In this document: positions 40,498-50,589 of the stretch, one piece after another | Layout of the letters: each line of letters begins with the position of its first letter | How positions within the stretch are numbered: position 1 is the first letter of the stretch | NCBI GenBank assembly: GCA_030267565.1 | Contig: BRXU01000002.1 | Location: 5,145,501 to 5,209,500, forward strand | Source of the DNA: Pleodorina starrii | Lineage: Eukaryota; Chlorophyta; Chlorophyceae; Chlamydomonadales; Volvocaceae | Length of the DNA: 64,000 nucleotides | Direction of reading: 5' to 3' | The notes under the pieces: model-generated | Told to the model about the DNA's origin: nothing | Seen by the model: the letters and a program-made list of their open reading frames with translations, nothing else | The model's database searches: none | Program-made: the position numbers and the translations under genes

Positions 40498-41510
40498 GGC
40501 AGTGAAGCCCTGCCCTGCACCTCCCCCCGCCCTGCCCAGCCCTGCCCTGCCCCGCCCTGCCCCGTCCAGCCCCGCCGTGCCTCGCCCAGCCCCGCCGTGC
40601 CTCGCCCAGCCCTGCCCAGCCCTGCCCAGCCCTGCCCAGCCCTGCCCAGCCCTGCCCAGCCCTGCCCAGCCCTGCCCAGCCCTGCCCAGCCCTGCCCAGC
40701 CCTGCCCAGCCCTGCCCAGCCCTGCCCAGCCCAGACCCGCCCCGGCCTCGCCCTGCCCTGCCCTGCCCAGCCCTGCCCAGCCCTGCCCAGCCCCGCCGTG
40801 CCTCGCCCAGCCTTGCCCAGCCCTGCCCCGCCCCGCCCTGGCCACGCCGTCCCCAACCCTGCCCAGCCCTCGCCCCGCCCTGCCCAGCACTGCCCAGCCC
40901 TGCCCAGCCCTGCCCAGCCCTGCCCAGCCCTGCCCAGCCCTGCCCAGCCCTGCCCAGCCCTGCCCAGCCCTCGCCCAGCCCTCGCCCAGCCCTGCCCAGC
41001 CCTCGCCCAGCCCTCGCCCAGCCCCGCCCTGCCCTGCCCTGCCCTGCCCAGCCCTGCCCTGCCCAGCCCTGCCCAGCCCTGCCCAGCCCTGCCCAGCCCT
41101 GCCCTGCCCCGCCGTGCCCCGCCCTGCCCCGCCGTGCCCCGCCCTGCCCTCCCCTGCCCTGCGCTTCCCAGCCCTGCCCAGACCCGCCCGGCCTCGCCCT
41201 GCCCGGCCCTGCCCTGACACGCCCCGCCCCGGCCCCGCCCCGCCGTGCCTCTCCCTGCCCTGCCCTGCCCTGACACGCCCCGCCCCGGCCCCGCCGGCCC
41301 CCCCCCCGCCCCGCCCTCGCCCAGCCTTGCCCAGCCCTTCCCAGCCCTGCCAAGCCCAGCCCTGCCCAGCCCTGCCCTGCCCTGCCCATCCCCGGCCCTG
41401 CCCAGGCCGCCCCTGCCCCGCCCCGCCCTGGCTCCGCCCGCCGCGGCCACGCCGTCCCCGGCCCTCACCCAGCCCTCGCCCCGCCCTGCCCAGCCCCGCC
41501 CCGCGCACCC
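40498..41510. repeat. CCCTGCCCAG decamer satellite
   Basis: About 1 kb dominated by the 10-mer CCCTGCCCAG, with blocks of CCCCGCCGTG, CCCTCGC and CCGGCC variants. It ends directly at the 150-bp array. Because neither strand contains stop trinucleotides, frames of 250-440 codons open on both strands; these are artefacts. Confidence 0.95.
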
Positions 41511-44108
41511 TGCCTTCGATCAGTATGCGAGCACCCAGGGCCTGCTCGCTCATCCATTACAACCCGGCTGCACTCCCGCGTTGCGCGTACGCGCATGCTC
41601 GCTGGCCAAATAAATCATACGTAAAGTGATCATCCGGTATCTGCGCGCGTTGCATTGTCCTGCCTTCGGGAAATATGCGAGCACCCAGGGCCTGCTCGCT
41701 CATCCATTACAACCCGGCTGCACTCCCGCGTTGCGCGTACGCGCATGCTCGCTGGCCAAATAAATCATACGTAAAGTGATCATCCGGTATCTGCGCGCGT
41801 TGCATTGTCCTGCCTTCGAGAAATATGCGAGCACCCAGGGCCTGCTCGCTCATCCATTACAACCCGGCTGCACTCCCGCGTTGCGCGTACGCGCATGCTC
41901 GCTGGCCAAATAAATCATACGTAAAGTGATCATCCGGTATCTGCGCGCGTTGCATTGTCCTGCCTTCGAGAAATATGCGAGCACCCAGGGCCTGCTCGCT
42001 CATCCATTACAACCCGGCTGCACTCCCGCGTTGCGCGTACGCGCATGCTCGCTGGCCAAATAAATCATACGTAAAGTGATCATCCGGTATCTGCGCGCGT
42101 TGCATTGTCCTGCCTTCGAGAAATATGCGAGCACCCGGGGCCTGCTCGCTCATCCATTACAACCCGGCTGCACTCCCGCGTTGCGCGTACGCGCATGCTC
42201 GCTGGCCAAATAAATCATACGTAAAGTGATCATACGGTATCTGCGCGCGTTGCATTGTCCTGCCTTCGAGAAATATGCGAGCACCCAGGGCCTGCTCGCT
42301 CATCATTTACAACCCGGCTGCACTCCCGCGTTGCGCGTACGCGCATGCTCGCTGGCCAAATAAATCATACGTAAAGTGATCATCCGGTATCTGCGCGCGT
42401 TGCATTGTCCTGCCTTCGAGAAATATGCGAGCACCCAGGGCCTGCTCGCTCATCCATTACAACCCGGCTGCACTCCCGCGTTGCGCGTACGCGCATGCTC
42501 GCTGGCCAAATAAATCATACGTAAAGTGATCATCCGGTATCTGCGCGCGTTGCATTGTCCTGCCTTCGAGAAATATGCGAGCACCCAGGGCCTGCTCGCT
42601 CATCCATTACAACCCGGCTGCACTCCCGCGTTGCGCGTACGCGCATGCTCGCTGGCCAAATAAATCATACGTAAAGTGATCATCCGGTATCTGCGCGCGT
42701 TGCATTGTCCTGCCTTCGAGAAATATGCGAGCACCCAGGGCCTGCTCGCTCATCCATTACAACCCGGCTGCACTCCCGCGTTGCGCGTACGCGCATGCTC
42801 GCTGGCCAAATAAATCATACGTAAAGTGATCATCCGGTATCTGCGCGCGTTGCATTGTCCTGCCTTCGAGAAATATGCGAGCACCCAGGGCCTGCTCGCT
42901 CATCCATTACAACCCGGCTGCACTCCCGCGTTGCGCGTACGCGCATGCTCGCTGGCCAAATAAATCATAAGTAAAGTGATCATCCGGTATCTGCGCGCGT
43001 TGCATTGTCCTGCCTTCGAGAAATATGCGAGCACCCAGGGCCTGCTCGCTCATCCATTACAACCCGGCTGCACTCCCGCGTTGCGCGTACGCGCATGCTC
43101 GCTGGCCAAATAAATCATACGTAACGTGATCATACGGTATCTGCGCGCGTTGCATTGTCCTGCCTTCGAGAAATATGCGAGCACCCAGGGCCTGCTCGCT
43201 CATCCATTACAACCCGGCTGCACTCCCGCGTTGCGCGTACGCGCATGCTCGCTGGCCAAATAAATCATACGTAAAGTGATCATCCGGTATCTGCGCGCGT
43301 TGCATTGTCCTGCCTTCGAGAAATATGCGAGCACCCAGGGCCTGCTCGCTCATCCATTACAACCCGGCTGCACTCCCGCGTTGCGCGTACGCGCATGCTC
43401 GCTGGCCAAATAAATCATACGTAAAGTGATCATCCGGTATCTGCGCGCGTTGCATTGTCCTGCCTTCGAGAAATATGCGAGCACCCAGGGCCTGCTCGCT
43501 CATCCATTACAACCCGGCTGCACTCCCGCGTTGCGCGTACGCGCATGCTCGCTGGCCAAATAAATCATACGTAAAGTGATCATCCGGTATCTGCGCGCGT
43601 TGCATTGTCCTGCCTTCGAGAAATATGCGAGCACCCAGGGCCTGCTCGCTCATCCATTACAACCCGGCTGCACTCCCGCGTTGCGCGTACGCGCATGCTC
43701 GCTGGCCAAATAAATCATACGTAAAGTGATCATCCGGTATCTGCGCGCGTTGCATTGTCCTGCCTTCGAGAAATATGCGAGCACCCAGGGCCTGCTCGCT
43801 CATCCATTACAACCCGGCTGCACTCCCGCGTTGCGCGTACGCGCATGCTCGCTGGCCAAATAAATCATACGTAAAGTGATCATCCGGTATCTGCGCGCGT
43901 TGCATTGTCCTGCCTTCGAGAAATATGCGAGCACCCAGGGCCTGCTCGCTCATCCATTACAACCCGGCTGCACTCCCGCGTTGCGCGTACGCGCATGCTC
44001 GCTGGCCAAATAAATCATACGTAAAGTGATCATCCGGTATCTGCGCGCGTTGCATTGTCCTGCCTTCGAGAAATATGCGAGCACCCAGGGCCTGCTCGCT
44101 CATCCATT
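41511..44108. repeat. Right-arm 150-bp satellite, 17 full units plus partial
   Basis: Exact 150-bp periodicity: TGCCTTCGAG begins at 41511, 41661, 41811 and so on to 44061, with the last unit cut after about 48 bp. Each unit contains GCGAGCACCCAGGGCCTGCT (a GCGAGCA...TGCTCGC inverted pair), GCGTTGCGCGTACGCGC and CATGCTCGCTGGCC, and TAAATCATACGTAAAGTGAT. I see only isolated single-base differences (near 42137, 42232, 42304, 42970, 43123-43132). The complement of a unit aligns with the divergent left-arm monomers. Confidence 0.97.
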
Positions 44109-44508
44109 GCGCGTTTTCCCAAAATCGTAAACAAAATGCCGTGCTCGCGCAAACAACGCATTACAGCTATGGCCCTTTAATTGAAACCCTGAGTAGAAAC
44201 AAGTGACATGGTCGTATGGGGAAGTTTACTTTGGTCATACCAGCATGAAGCACCCAAAGATGTTTACAGGAATTTCGCGATGCTCGCATGACGTACCAAT
44301 AGGGGATAATACTATTCATTCATGTATAAATAAATTTCGTCAAATACGGTACGATGCTCGCTGCCGGTTCCACCTGTAATTAGCGAGCATGCTCGCTGCC
44401 GGTCCCTGAGCCCAGACGCTTACTGGCCCTTCCTCACAACGATCCTTTCCGAGCGCATATCCTTTCGTACACGCCCGACGGCCTATCCTTTTGCCCTCAC
44501 TTTTAAGA

Positions 44509-45476
44509 GGCCCCGCCCTGTAGGATTGCCCATGTCCGTGCCTGTGGCCTGTGAACTGTGAACTGTGGTGTCTAATGTTCGAAGGAAGGGAAGGGATAAT
44601 GTTCGTAGAATCTCGGCCAACGGAAATACTAAATTAGTAAAAGATTACATTCTTTATTGCATGGGATCTTTATTATAGGAACCCAACATCGCACGAGTAA
44701 AAACCAGTTTGGCAGTCTCCATGGACCGAGGCCGAGGTCAAACCAACGCCTCTCGGCCTATAATTAATTCCAGAAGATTCATCGTTCCTCAAAGTGGATT
44801 TCTGACATGACGGCGTGAAATGAATCTTCGTTTCGGCAACCAACTATGTTTGCATTGCGAACATTCTTCCCGCGACCAGCCACACCACAGCTCTGCTACC
44901 CGGTCCGACCGACTTGACGCAATTTCTATTACAAAGGTTGCAAGGAGCAAACCATGAGGGGCAAACTGCTGGTTGTTGGACGCCAAGCCGCAAATGCACG
45001 CATGATGCAGCGGTCTTCTGCGGGCCGCCCAACAAGTCCAGTCGGCAACCTAGGGGATGGACTTCTACATTCACTATCCTAATGTTAAAGCAGTCAAGCC
45101 TCCTCTACGGCGAATACCTCAGTAGCGAAGCCTGTGCACTCTCGTCGGCAACTGCACGTCGTCGCAACCCTCGCAAACAGCAGGAATGTCGACACTCACA
45201 GTTGACGCCCTCGCCGCTCGCTTTGGAAATGCCGTATTTCGGTCGATGCGCACATGCGCTCATGCACCCGACGGGATGACGCGCTTCGCACGGCGCCGGC
45301 AGGCCTTGCTAACGACTCGGCTAGCAGGCATTTCGGAAAAAAGCTCTGGCTGTCTATCAGCAGGAATGTCGACACTCTCACACTTCACGCCCTCGCCGCC
45401 CTAGCACTCAACTTAACCCGTACAGATTTATTGGGGCCCCGCCCTTTTTCCGGCTTCAAGGAAGCCGACACCAATT
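44509..45476 (+). mobile_element. Terminal-hairpin element, copy B (left hairpin interrupted)
   Basis: GGCCCCGCCCTGTAGGATTG at 44509 continues the family sequence through GGGGCCCCGCCCTTTTTCC and the GGCTTCCTTGAAGCC-type hairpin to GACACCAA at about 45476. The complementary GGGCGGGGCCCC of the left hairpin lies 8.5 kb upstream at 36013. It carries the longer interior also present in copy D, with a module around 45190-45360 bounded by repeated CAGCAGGAATGTCGACACTC. The last 8 bases, CCCCTTGT, are missing from this end. Confidence 0.75.
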
Positions 45477-45583
45477 GGTGTACCATGACGACTGGAAGAT
45501 GAAGGGGTACCACGAAACAAGGGGTTGCAACGTTGCAACCCCTTGTTTCGTGGTACCCCTTCATCTTCCAGTCATGGTACACC
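45477..45583. repeat. 107-bp near-perfect palindrome
   Basis: Centre between 45531 and 45532 (TTGCAACGTTGCAA). Arms of 52-55 bp (TTGGTGTACCATGAC...ACAAGGGGTTGCAACG and complement) differ only by three extra bases in the left arm. It abuts the right end of copy B; the junction GACACCAATTGGTGT is itself palindromic. The arms contain ACAAGGGGTT, the terminal sequence of the hairpin family. Confidence 0.9.
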
Positions 45584-46949
45584 TTCATCTTCCCGTCACA
45601 TGTATAAAACTCGCTGCGTCCACATGGTGTTGACGTCACGTCTCTACCCTCGCAATCCCTGTATACTTTCTCCATTCACCAGGACATTGGCACCGTCAAC
45701 CTGGACATTTCTGGGCTTTCGGACACGGCACTGGGCCAAGTCGACAGCGCCTACAAATGCTGGGCGCTGGTTTACTCGGGCGCGCCGTCCGACTCAGGCA
45801 CTGTTTTCTGCGTGCACGATGAGCACCACACCGTCATCAGCAGCGCCGCCTCCTTCCTGATCGGCCGCAGCAACGACACGCACGACTTGTCCATGATTCG
45901 TACGGACATTCAGGTGTGCAACGTTTTGCGTGAAGCTTGATGACTGCATCCGGGCGGCTTATAGTAACTCAGATGTCCCTCTTGGGCGCAAACTTCTTCT
46001 TCTGCTACATGTCTGCCCTTGTCTGCATTCCACAGTCGTGTTTTAGACGTGTTAGTCCCCTGGGGCCGTATGTTCATTAAGGTTTCTCCCTTCTCCAGCA
46101 TCCAAATGTACCAGCTGTAACGCCGCTATTATCTCTCTTCATACTGCTTCCAACGTTTTCCACCTCTCCGTCCGCCGCTTCTCACACCTTGGTGTTGACC
46201 CTCTCCACCCCCGCATTCCCGCGCTGTGTTTCCACAGATTCACGAGGAGAACCTTGGGCCGCACCTCCTCACGCTGGTGCTCGACAAGTGGATCACCAAG
46301 TCCGGTGTGTTGCTGGCGGTCAACGCTGCCATCCTCAGCGAGTCCGCGGTCATCAATGAGAGGACGTCTCTGGTGCTGGCGCCCATCACCGATTCCCTCA
46401 TCATGCCCCTGTACCTCCACGGCAGTTGCGGCGCATCTGGGTCAAAGATGCAGTGGCCAACTTCACGGGATCCCTCACCGGAACGTGGGCTTTAGGGTTT
46501 TGTGAGCCGATGCTCGCTCTTGAGCAATGAGGACGAGTAAGTAAACCAAGCTTCCGGCTCTGCAACAGGATCCGTGCAACCACACTTTAAGCGAACCAAG
46601 CACGCACCAGATAGTGCAGGAAATTGAACCCTTCTTACGAGTTGGGTGTGCACCAGCATGCGTATCACAACTCCACGATCTTCCCACACGCATACTTACA
46701 ACCCTGTGGCCCCGTCCCCTATCCCTGCTTCAGGAACCCCGTCTTCACCGCCGCCGGCTTCATCTTCCACGCCGGCATGGACACGGCAGTCAAGGTGCGG
46801 CTGAACCTGCCAGCTACCTTTTTTCCCACTCCCAATGCCATCCTCCTCCTACCTGGCGTGGCGTTTGGGGGCGATTGCAAGAGGGCTAGACTAATAGGCG
46901 ATCCGCCGGCAGGATGCTGCACATTACATCCATAGCCTACCACTCTGGG

Positions 46950-47923
46950 ACAAGGGGTTGGTGTCGGCTTCCTTGAAGCCGGAAAAAGGGCGGGGCCCCG
47001 TTCAATCCGTACGGGTGGAGTTGAAGGGCTAGGGCGGCGAGGGCGTGAAGTGTGAGAGTGTCAACATTCCTGCTGATAGACAGCCAGAGCTTTCAGCAAT
47101 CCGCCCCATGTTTAGCATCGCGCGCCGTCTCGGCACTGTGCAACTCTTCCGGCCAGCGCATTGGCTGAAGTTACTTGACAGTAGACACGCAGTGTATCAT
47201 TTACACATCACGCAGGCTGACTTGCCAATAGAAGGACAGCGGAACTGTTTGAGAGGGTCGCGATGCATGAAGTCGTGCAGTTGCCGACGAGAGTGCACAG
47301 GCTTCGCTACCGGGGTATTCGTCGTAAAGGAGGCTTGACAACTTTAACATTAGGACAGGGAATGTAGAAGTCCCCTAGGTTGCCGACTGGACTTGTTGGG
47401 CGGCCCGCAGATGAATCGTGCGTGCATTGGCGGCTTGGCGTCCAACAACCAGCAGTTGGCCCCTCATGGTTTGCTCCTTGAAATCTTTGTAATAGTAATA
47501 TGCGTCAAGACGATCGGACCGGCAAGCAGAGCTGCTGTGGTGTGGTCGCGGGAAGAATGTTCGCAATGCAAACATCGTTTGTTTCCGAAACGAAGATTCA
47601 TTTCACGCCGTCATGTCAGAATTACACTTTAAGGAACGATGAATCTTCTGGAATTGATTATAGGCCGAGAGGTGTTGGTTTGACCTCGGCCTCGGTCCAT
47701 GGAGACTGCCAAACTGGTTTGTACTCGTTCGATGTTGGGTTCCAATAATAAATTTACCGTGCATTAAAGAATGTAATCTTTTACTTATGCAGACTTTCCG
47801 TTGGCCGAAAGTCTACACTTGTCCAATTACTTCATCCCACGTCCCACGTCCCACGCACGCACGGACATGGGCAATCCTACAGGGCGGGGCCCCCCTGGGC
47901 GCTTCGCGCTGGGGCCCCGCCCA
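46950..47923 (-). mobile_element. Terminal-hairpin element, copy C
   Basis: On the plus strand it runs from ACAAGGGGTTGGTGTCGG to GGGGCCCCGCCCA. The interior matches copies A and E (shorter subfamily). Its end is followed with no spacer by the start of copy D, so the two are head-to-tail. Confidence 0.8.
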
Positions 47924-49126
47924 ACAAGGGGTTGGTGTCGGCTTCCTTGAAGCCGGAAAAAAGGGCGGGGCCCCACTAAATCCGTACGGGTTAAGTTGCG
48001 TGAGTGCTAGGGCAGCGAGGGCGTGAAGTGTGAGAGTGTCGACATTCCTGCTGATAGACAGCCAGAGCTTTTTCCCGAAATGCCTGCTAGCCGAGTCGTT
48101 AGCAAGGCCTGCCGGCGCCGCGCGAAGCGCGTCATCCCGTCGGGTGCATGAGCGCATGTGCGCATCGACCGAAATACGGCATTTCCAAAGCGAGCGGCGA
48201 GGGCATCAACTGTGAGAGTGTCGACATTCCTGCTGATAGGCAGCCAGAGCTTTATATCTGAAATGCCTGCGGCTTCAGCAATCCGACCCATGTTTAGCAT
48301 CGCGCGCCTGTGCAACTCTTCCGGCCAGCGCATTGGCTGAAGTTACATGACAGTAGACATGGAGTGTATGGAGTGTATCATTTACACATCACGCAGGCTG
48401 ACTTGCCAATAGAAGGACAGCGGAACTGTTTGCGAGGGTTGCGACGACGTGCAGTTGCCGACGAGAGTGCACAGGCTTCGCTACTGAGGTATTCGCCGTA
48501 GAGGAGGCTTGACTGCTTTAACATTAGGACAGGGAACGTAGAAGTCCATCCCCTAGGTTGCCGACTGGACTTGTTGGGCGGCCCGCAGAAGACCGCTGCA
48601 TCGTGCGTGCATTGGCGGCTTGGCGTCCAACAACCAGCAGTTTGCCCCTCATGGTTTGCTCCTTGCAACCTCTGTAATAGTAATATGCGTCAAGACGATC
48701 GGACCGGCAAGCAGAGCAGCTGTGGTGTGGTCGCGGCTTGCGGGAAGAATGTTCGCAATGCACACATAGTTTGTTTCCGAAACGAAGATTCATTTCACGC
48801 CGTCATGTCAGAATTTCACGCTAAGGAACGATGAATCTTCTGGAATTGATTATAGGCCGAGAGGTGTTGGTTTGACCTCGGCCTCGGTCCATGGAGACTG
48901 CCAAACTGGTTTGTACTCATGCGATGTTGGATTCCAATAATAAATTTACCGTGCAATAAAAAATGTAATCTTTTACTTCTGCAGCCTTTCCGTTGGCCGA
49001 AAGTCTGCACTTGTCCAATTACTTCCATCCCAGATCCCACGTCCCACGCACGTCCCACACACGCACGGACATGGGCAATCCTACAGGGCGGGGCCCCCCT
49101 GGGCGCTTCGCGCTGGGGCCCCGCCC
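47924..49126 (-). mobile_element. Terminal-hairpin element, copy D (long form)
   Basis: ACAAGGGGTTGGTGTCGG start, GGGGCCCCGCCC end at about 49126. It is longer than C and E owing to an interior module at about 48060-48250 (GAAATGCCTGCTAGCCGAGT...), framed by two copies of GTGAGAGTGTCGACATTCCT. The same module is in copy B. Confidence 0.8.
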
Positions 49127-49548
49127 AAAAAGGGGGGTCTAGACTCCGTAAAATGGGGTGCCTATTCTCCGTGAAGTAACCTCACTTTACGGAGGATGGT
49201 TCTCCGTAAAGTGTCTCCGTAGGGTCTCCGTAATATCACAACCTACATTACGGAGACCCTACGGAGAGTATTTTACGGAATATAAACTGTAGTTTACGGA
49301 GACGCCGGCAACCCCAAAACTGCATTACGGAGAGTCTACGGAGGGTCTTTACGGAACGTAAAACGCATATTACGGAATGTAAACCGTATATTACGGAGGA
49401 ATGGAACGTAAATTGCATTTTACGGAATGTAAACCGCGTATTACGGAGTGTGAACCGGAGATTACGATTTGTGGACCGCCGATTACGGAGTGTAAACCGC
49501 AGATGAAGGAGGCATCTTCACGCAGCGTCCAAAACGATTAGGCAATCA
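49127..49548. repeat. TCCGTAAA/TTTACGGA array (copy G)
   Basis: AAAAAGGGGGGTCTAGACTC opening as in copy F; TCCGT motifs on the left and ACGGA motifs on the right, about 25 in total; ends GAGGCATCTTCACGC. It is longer than copy F on the right side (GTAAACCGNNNATTACGGAG units). Confidence 0.8.
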
Positions 49549-49735
49549 GTAAGTATTCAATACTGTCGTGCAGGCTCGTGGGCAAGGCGTTGATGAAAAT
49601 CGACAGCATCTGGCGCTCCGGAAAATAAGCCTTCATGACCGCAGCGTCGCTCGCAAATCGGGCGTAAAACGTCAGCGGATCCTCCTCAGCCGGCTTCCCG
49701 CTAACCCATCCCATCTTCATCTTTCTGGAAGGCGA
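49538..49735 (-). pseudogene. LTR-retrotransposon gag fragment
   Basis: The minus strand reads MKMGWVSGKPAEEDPLTFYA, RFASDAAVMKAYFPERQML and FINALPTSLHDSIEYLL, which has the look of a Ty3-type gag helical region (about 65 codons). It is cut at both ends: by the TRIM-like LTR at 49736 and by the TCCGTAAA array. Confidence 0.45.
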
Positions 49736-50003
49736 TGTTGTGAGTGAGCAACACTCATATACGAAGAGAAGTCGTAGCAATCAATCCGGCCCACAGAGGG
49801 ACCGGGCGCTGTGCTGACTTCAACAGGTTATGAGCCCCGATTGCAAGTGCGCGGCTGGCCGAGAGGCCGCCGGTTCGATTCCCGCTGGCTGTTGACCAGG
49901 GCTGGGAGGTCGGGACGAGGCAGTCTGGGGGAGTACGTGAGGACTTATGGAGTGTCGCTCACGGGGGAGTGTTGTGAGTGAGCAACACTCATATACGAAG
50001 AGA
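49736..50003 (+). mobile_element. TRIM-like miniature LTR element with copia-type primer site
   Basis: TGTTGTGAGTGAGCAACACT...CTTCAACA (49736-49825, 90 bp, TG...CA) is followed by GGTTATGAGCCCCG, the same initiator-tRNA-Met half-molecule primer site as the large copia. It has about 130 bp of non-coding interior, a CACGGGGGAG polypurine tract, and a second TGTTGTGAGTGAGCAACACT at 49970. The second LTR matches for about 34 bp, then diverges. The interior contains GGTTCGATTCCCGC, a tRNA B-box consensus. No coding capacity. Confidence 0.55.
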
Positions 50004-50589
50004 GAAAGAGAGAAAGCTCCGCGGCCATTTCGCTATCAGAATCACCTATGACGGAACCGCAGCAGCAGCGTCAGCACCAGCAGCAGTGTCCAAAGCAGAA
50101 TCAGCACTCTCAGCGTCCCTATTCACCTCAGACGTCTGTTCAGACTCCGTAGAAGCAGCCAATGGCCTAAGGCCAGCAAGTCGGCGCGAGCGACGAACCT
50201 CCTCCGATGTCTCCTCCAGCTTGTTGAAATATGGTTGGTGCGCCGGGGACAGACGTGCCCGACGCGATTGCAAATGGCGCGGCGATGAGAGGAGGTGTCG
50301 GAGTAGTCGATCAGATCAGCGTATCGTAGCAGCAGCAGCGAGCGAGCGAGCGTTCAGTAACACAGCATTTAGTGTTACAAGTCACAGCAGCGGGTGCGCC
50401 ACCCGTGGGGCCGGTCCTTGCGACCTGACGATAGATGTAGAACCGGCTCGTCGTCAGGGAGCTAGTTGTGAATACGAGCGCGACAGCTAGATAAAACCAA
50501 CCGTCTGCAATGAATGCGGCAAGTATTTCAACAAGCTGCCGCGATGTTCGCGAGCAGCTCCTACAAAGTAAGATAGCTCCAGAACCACA

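Larger units (their letters stand above)
36034..44420. mobile_element. Foldback-like element with ~150-bp tandem subrepeats in both arms
   Basis: Outer inverted termini: AGCGTCTGGGCTCAGGAACC at 36034 and its complement ending at 44420. They match closely for about 65 bp (including AGCGAGCATGCTCGCT and TAATTACAGGTGGAACCGG), then with decreasing identity for roughly 250 more. Inside each arm are tandem monomers of 147-150 bp that are homologous between arms but in opposite orientation. They are divergent at 36440-37385 and nearly identical at 41511-44108. The central part (37390-41510) holds low-complexity DNA and an inserted LINE fragment. I find no transposase. This matches the architecture of foldback transposons. 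It lies within the terminal hairpin of a copy of the hairpin family (half at 36013-36024, rest from 44509). Confidence 0.65.

Noticed and set aside
40250..41629. Several 250-440 codon frames on both strands
   Set aside because: They translate the CCCTGCCCAG satellite, which has no stop trinucleotides; there is no domain and no conservation signal.
41511..44108. Possible CRISPR array (regular repeats)
   Set aside because: Units are contiguous 150-bp monomers with no unique spacers, in a eukaryotic transposon arm; no cas genes.
36034..44420. Polinton or Helitron with coding interior
   Set aside because: No polymerase, integrase, Rep/helicase or transposase motif in the interior; only a LINE fragment and low-complexity DNA.
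49858..49885. tRNA gene in the TRIM-like interior (B box GGTTCGATTCC)
   Set aside because: The A-box-like TGGCCGAG lies too close to the B box for a tRNA and no cloverleaf forms.
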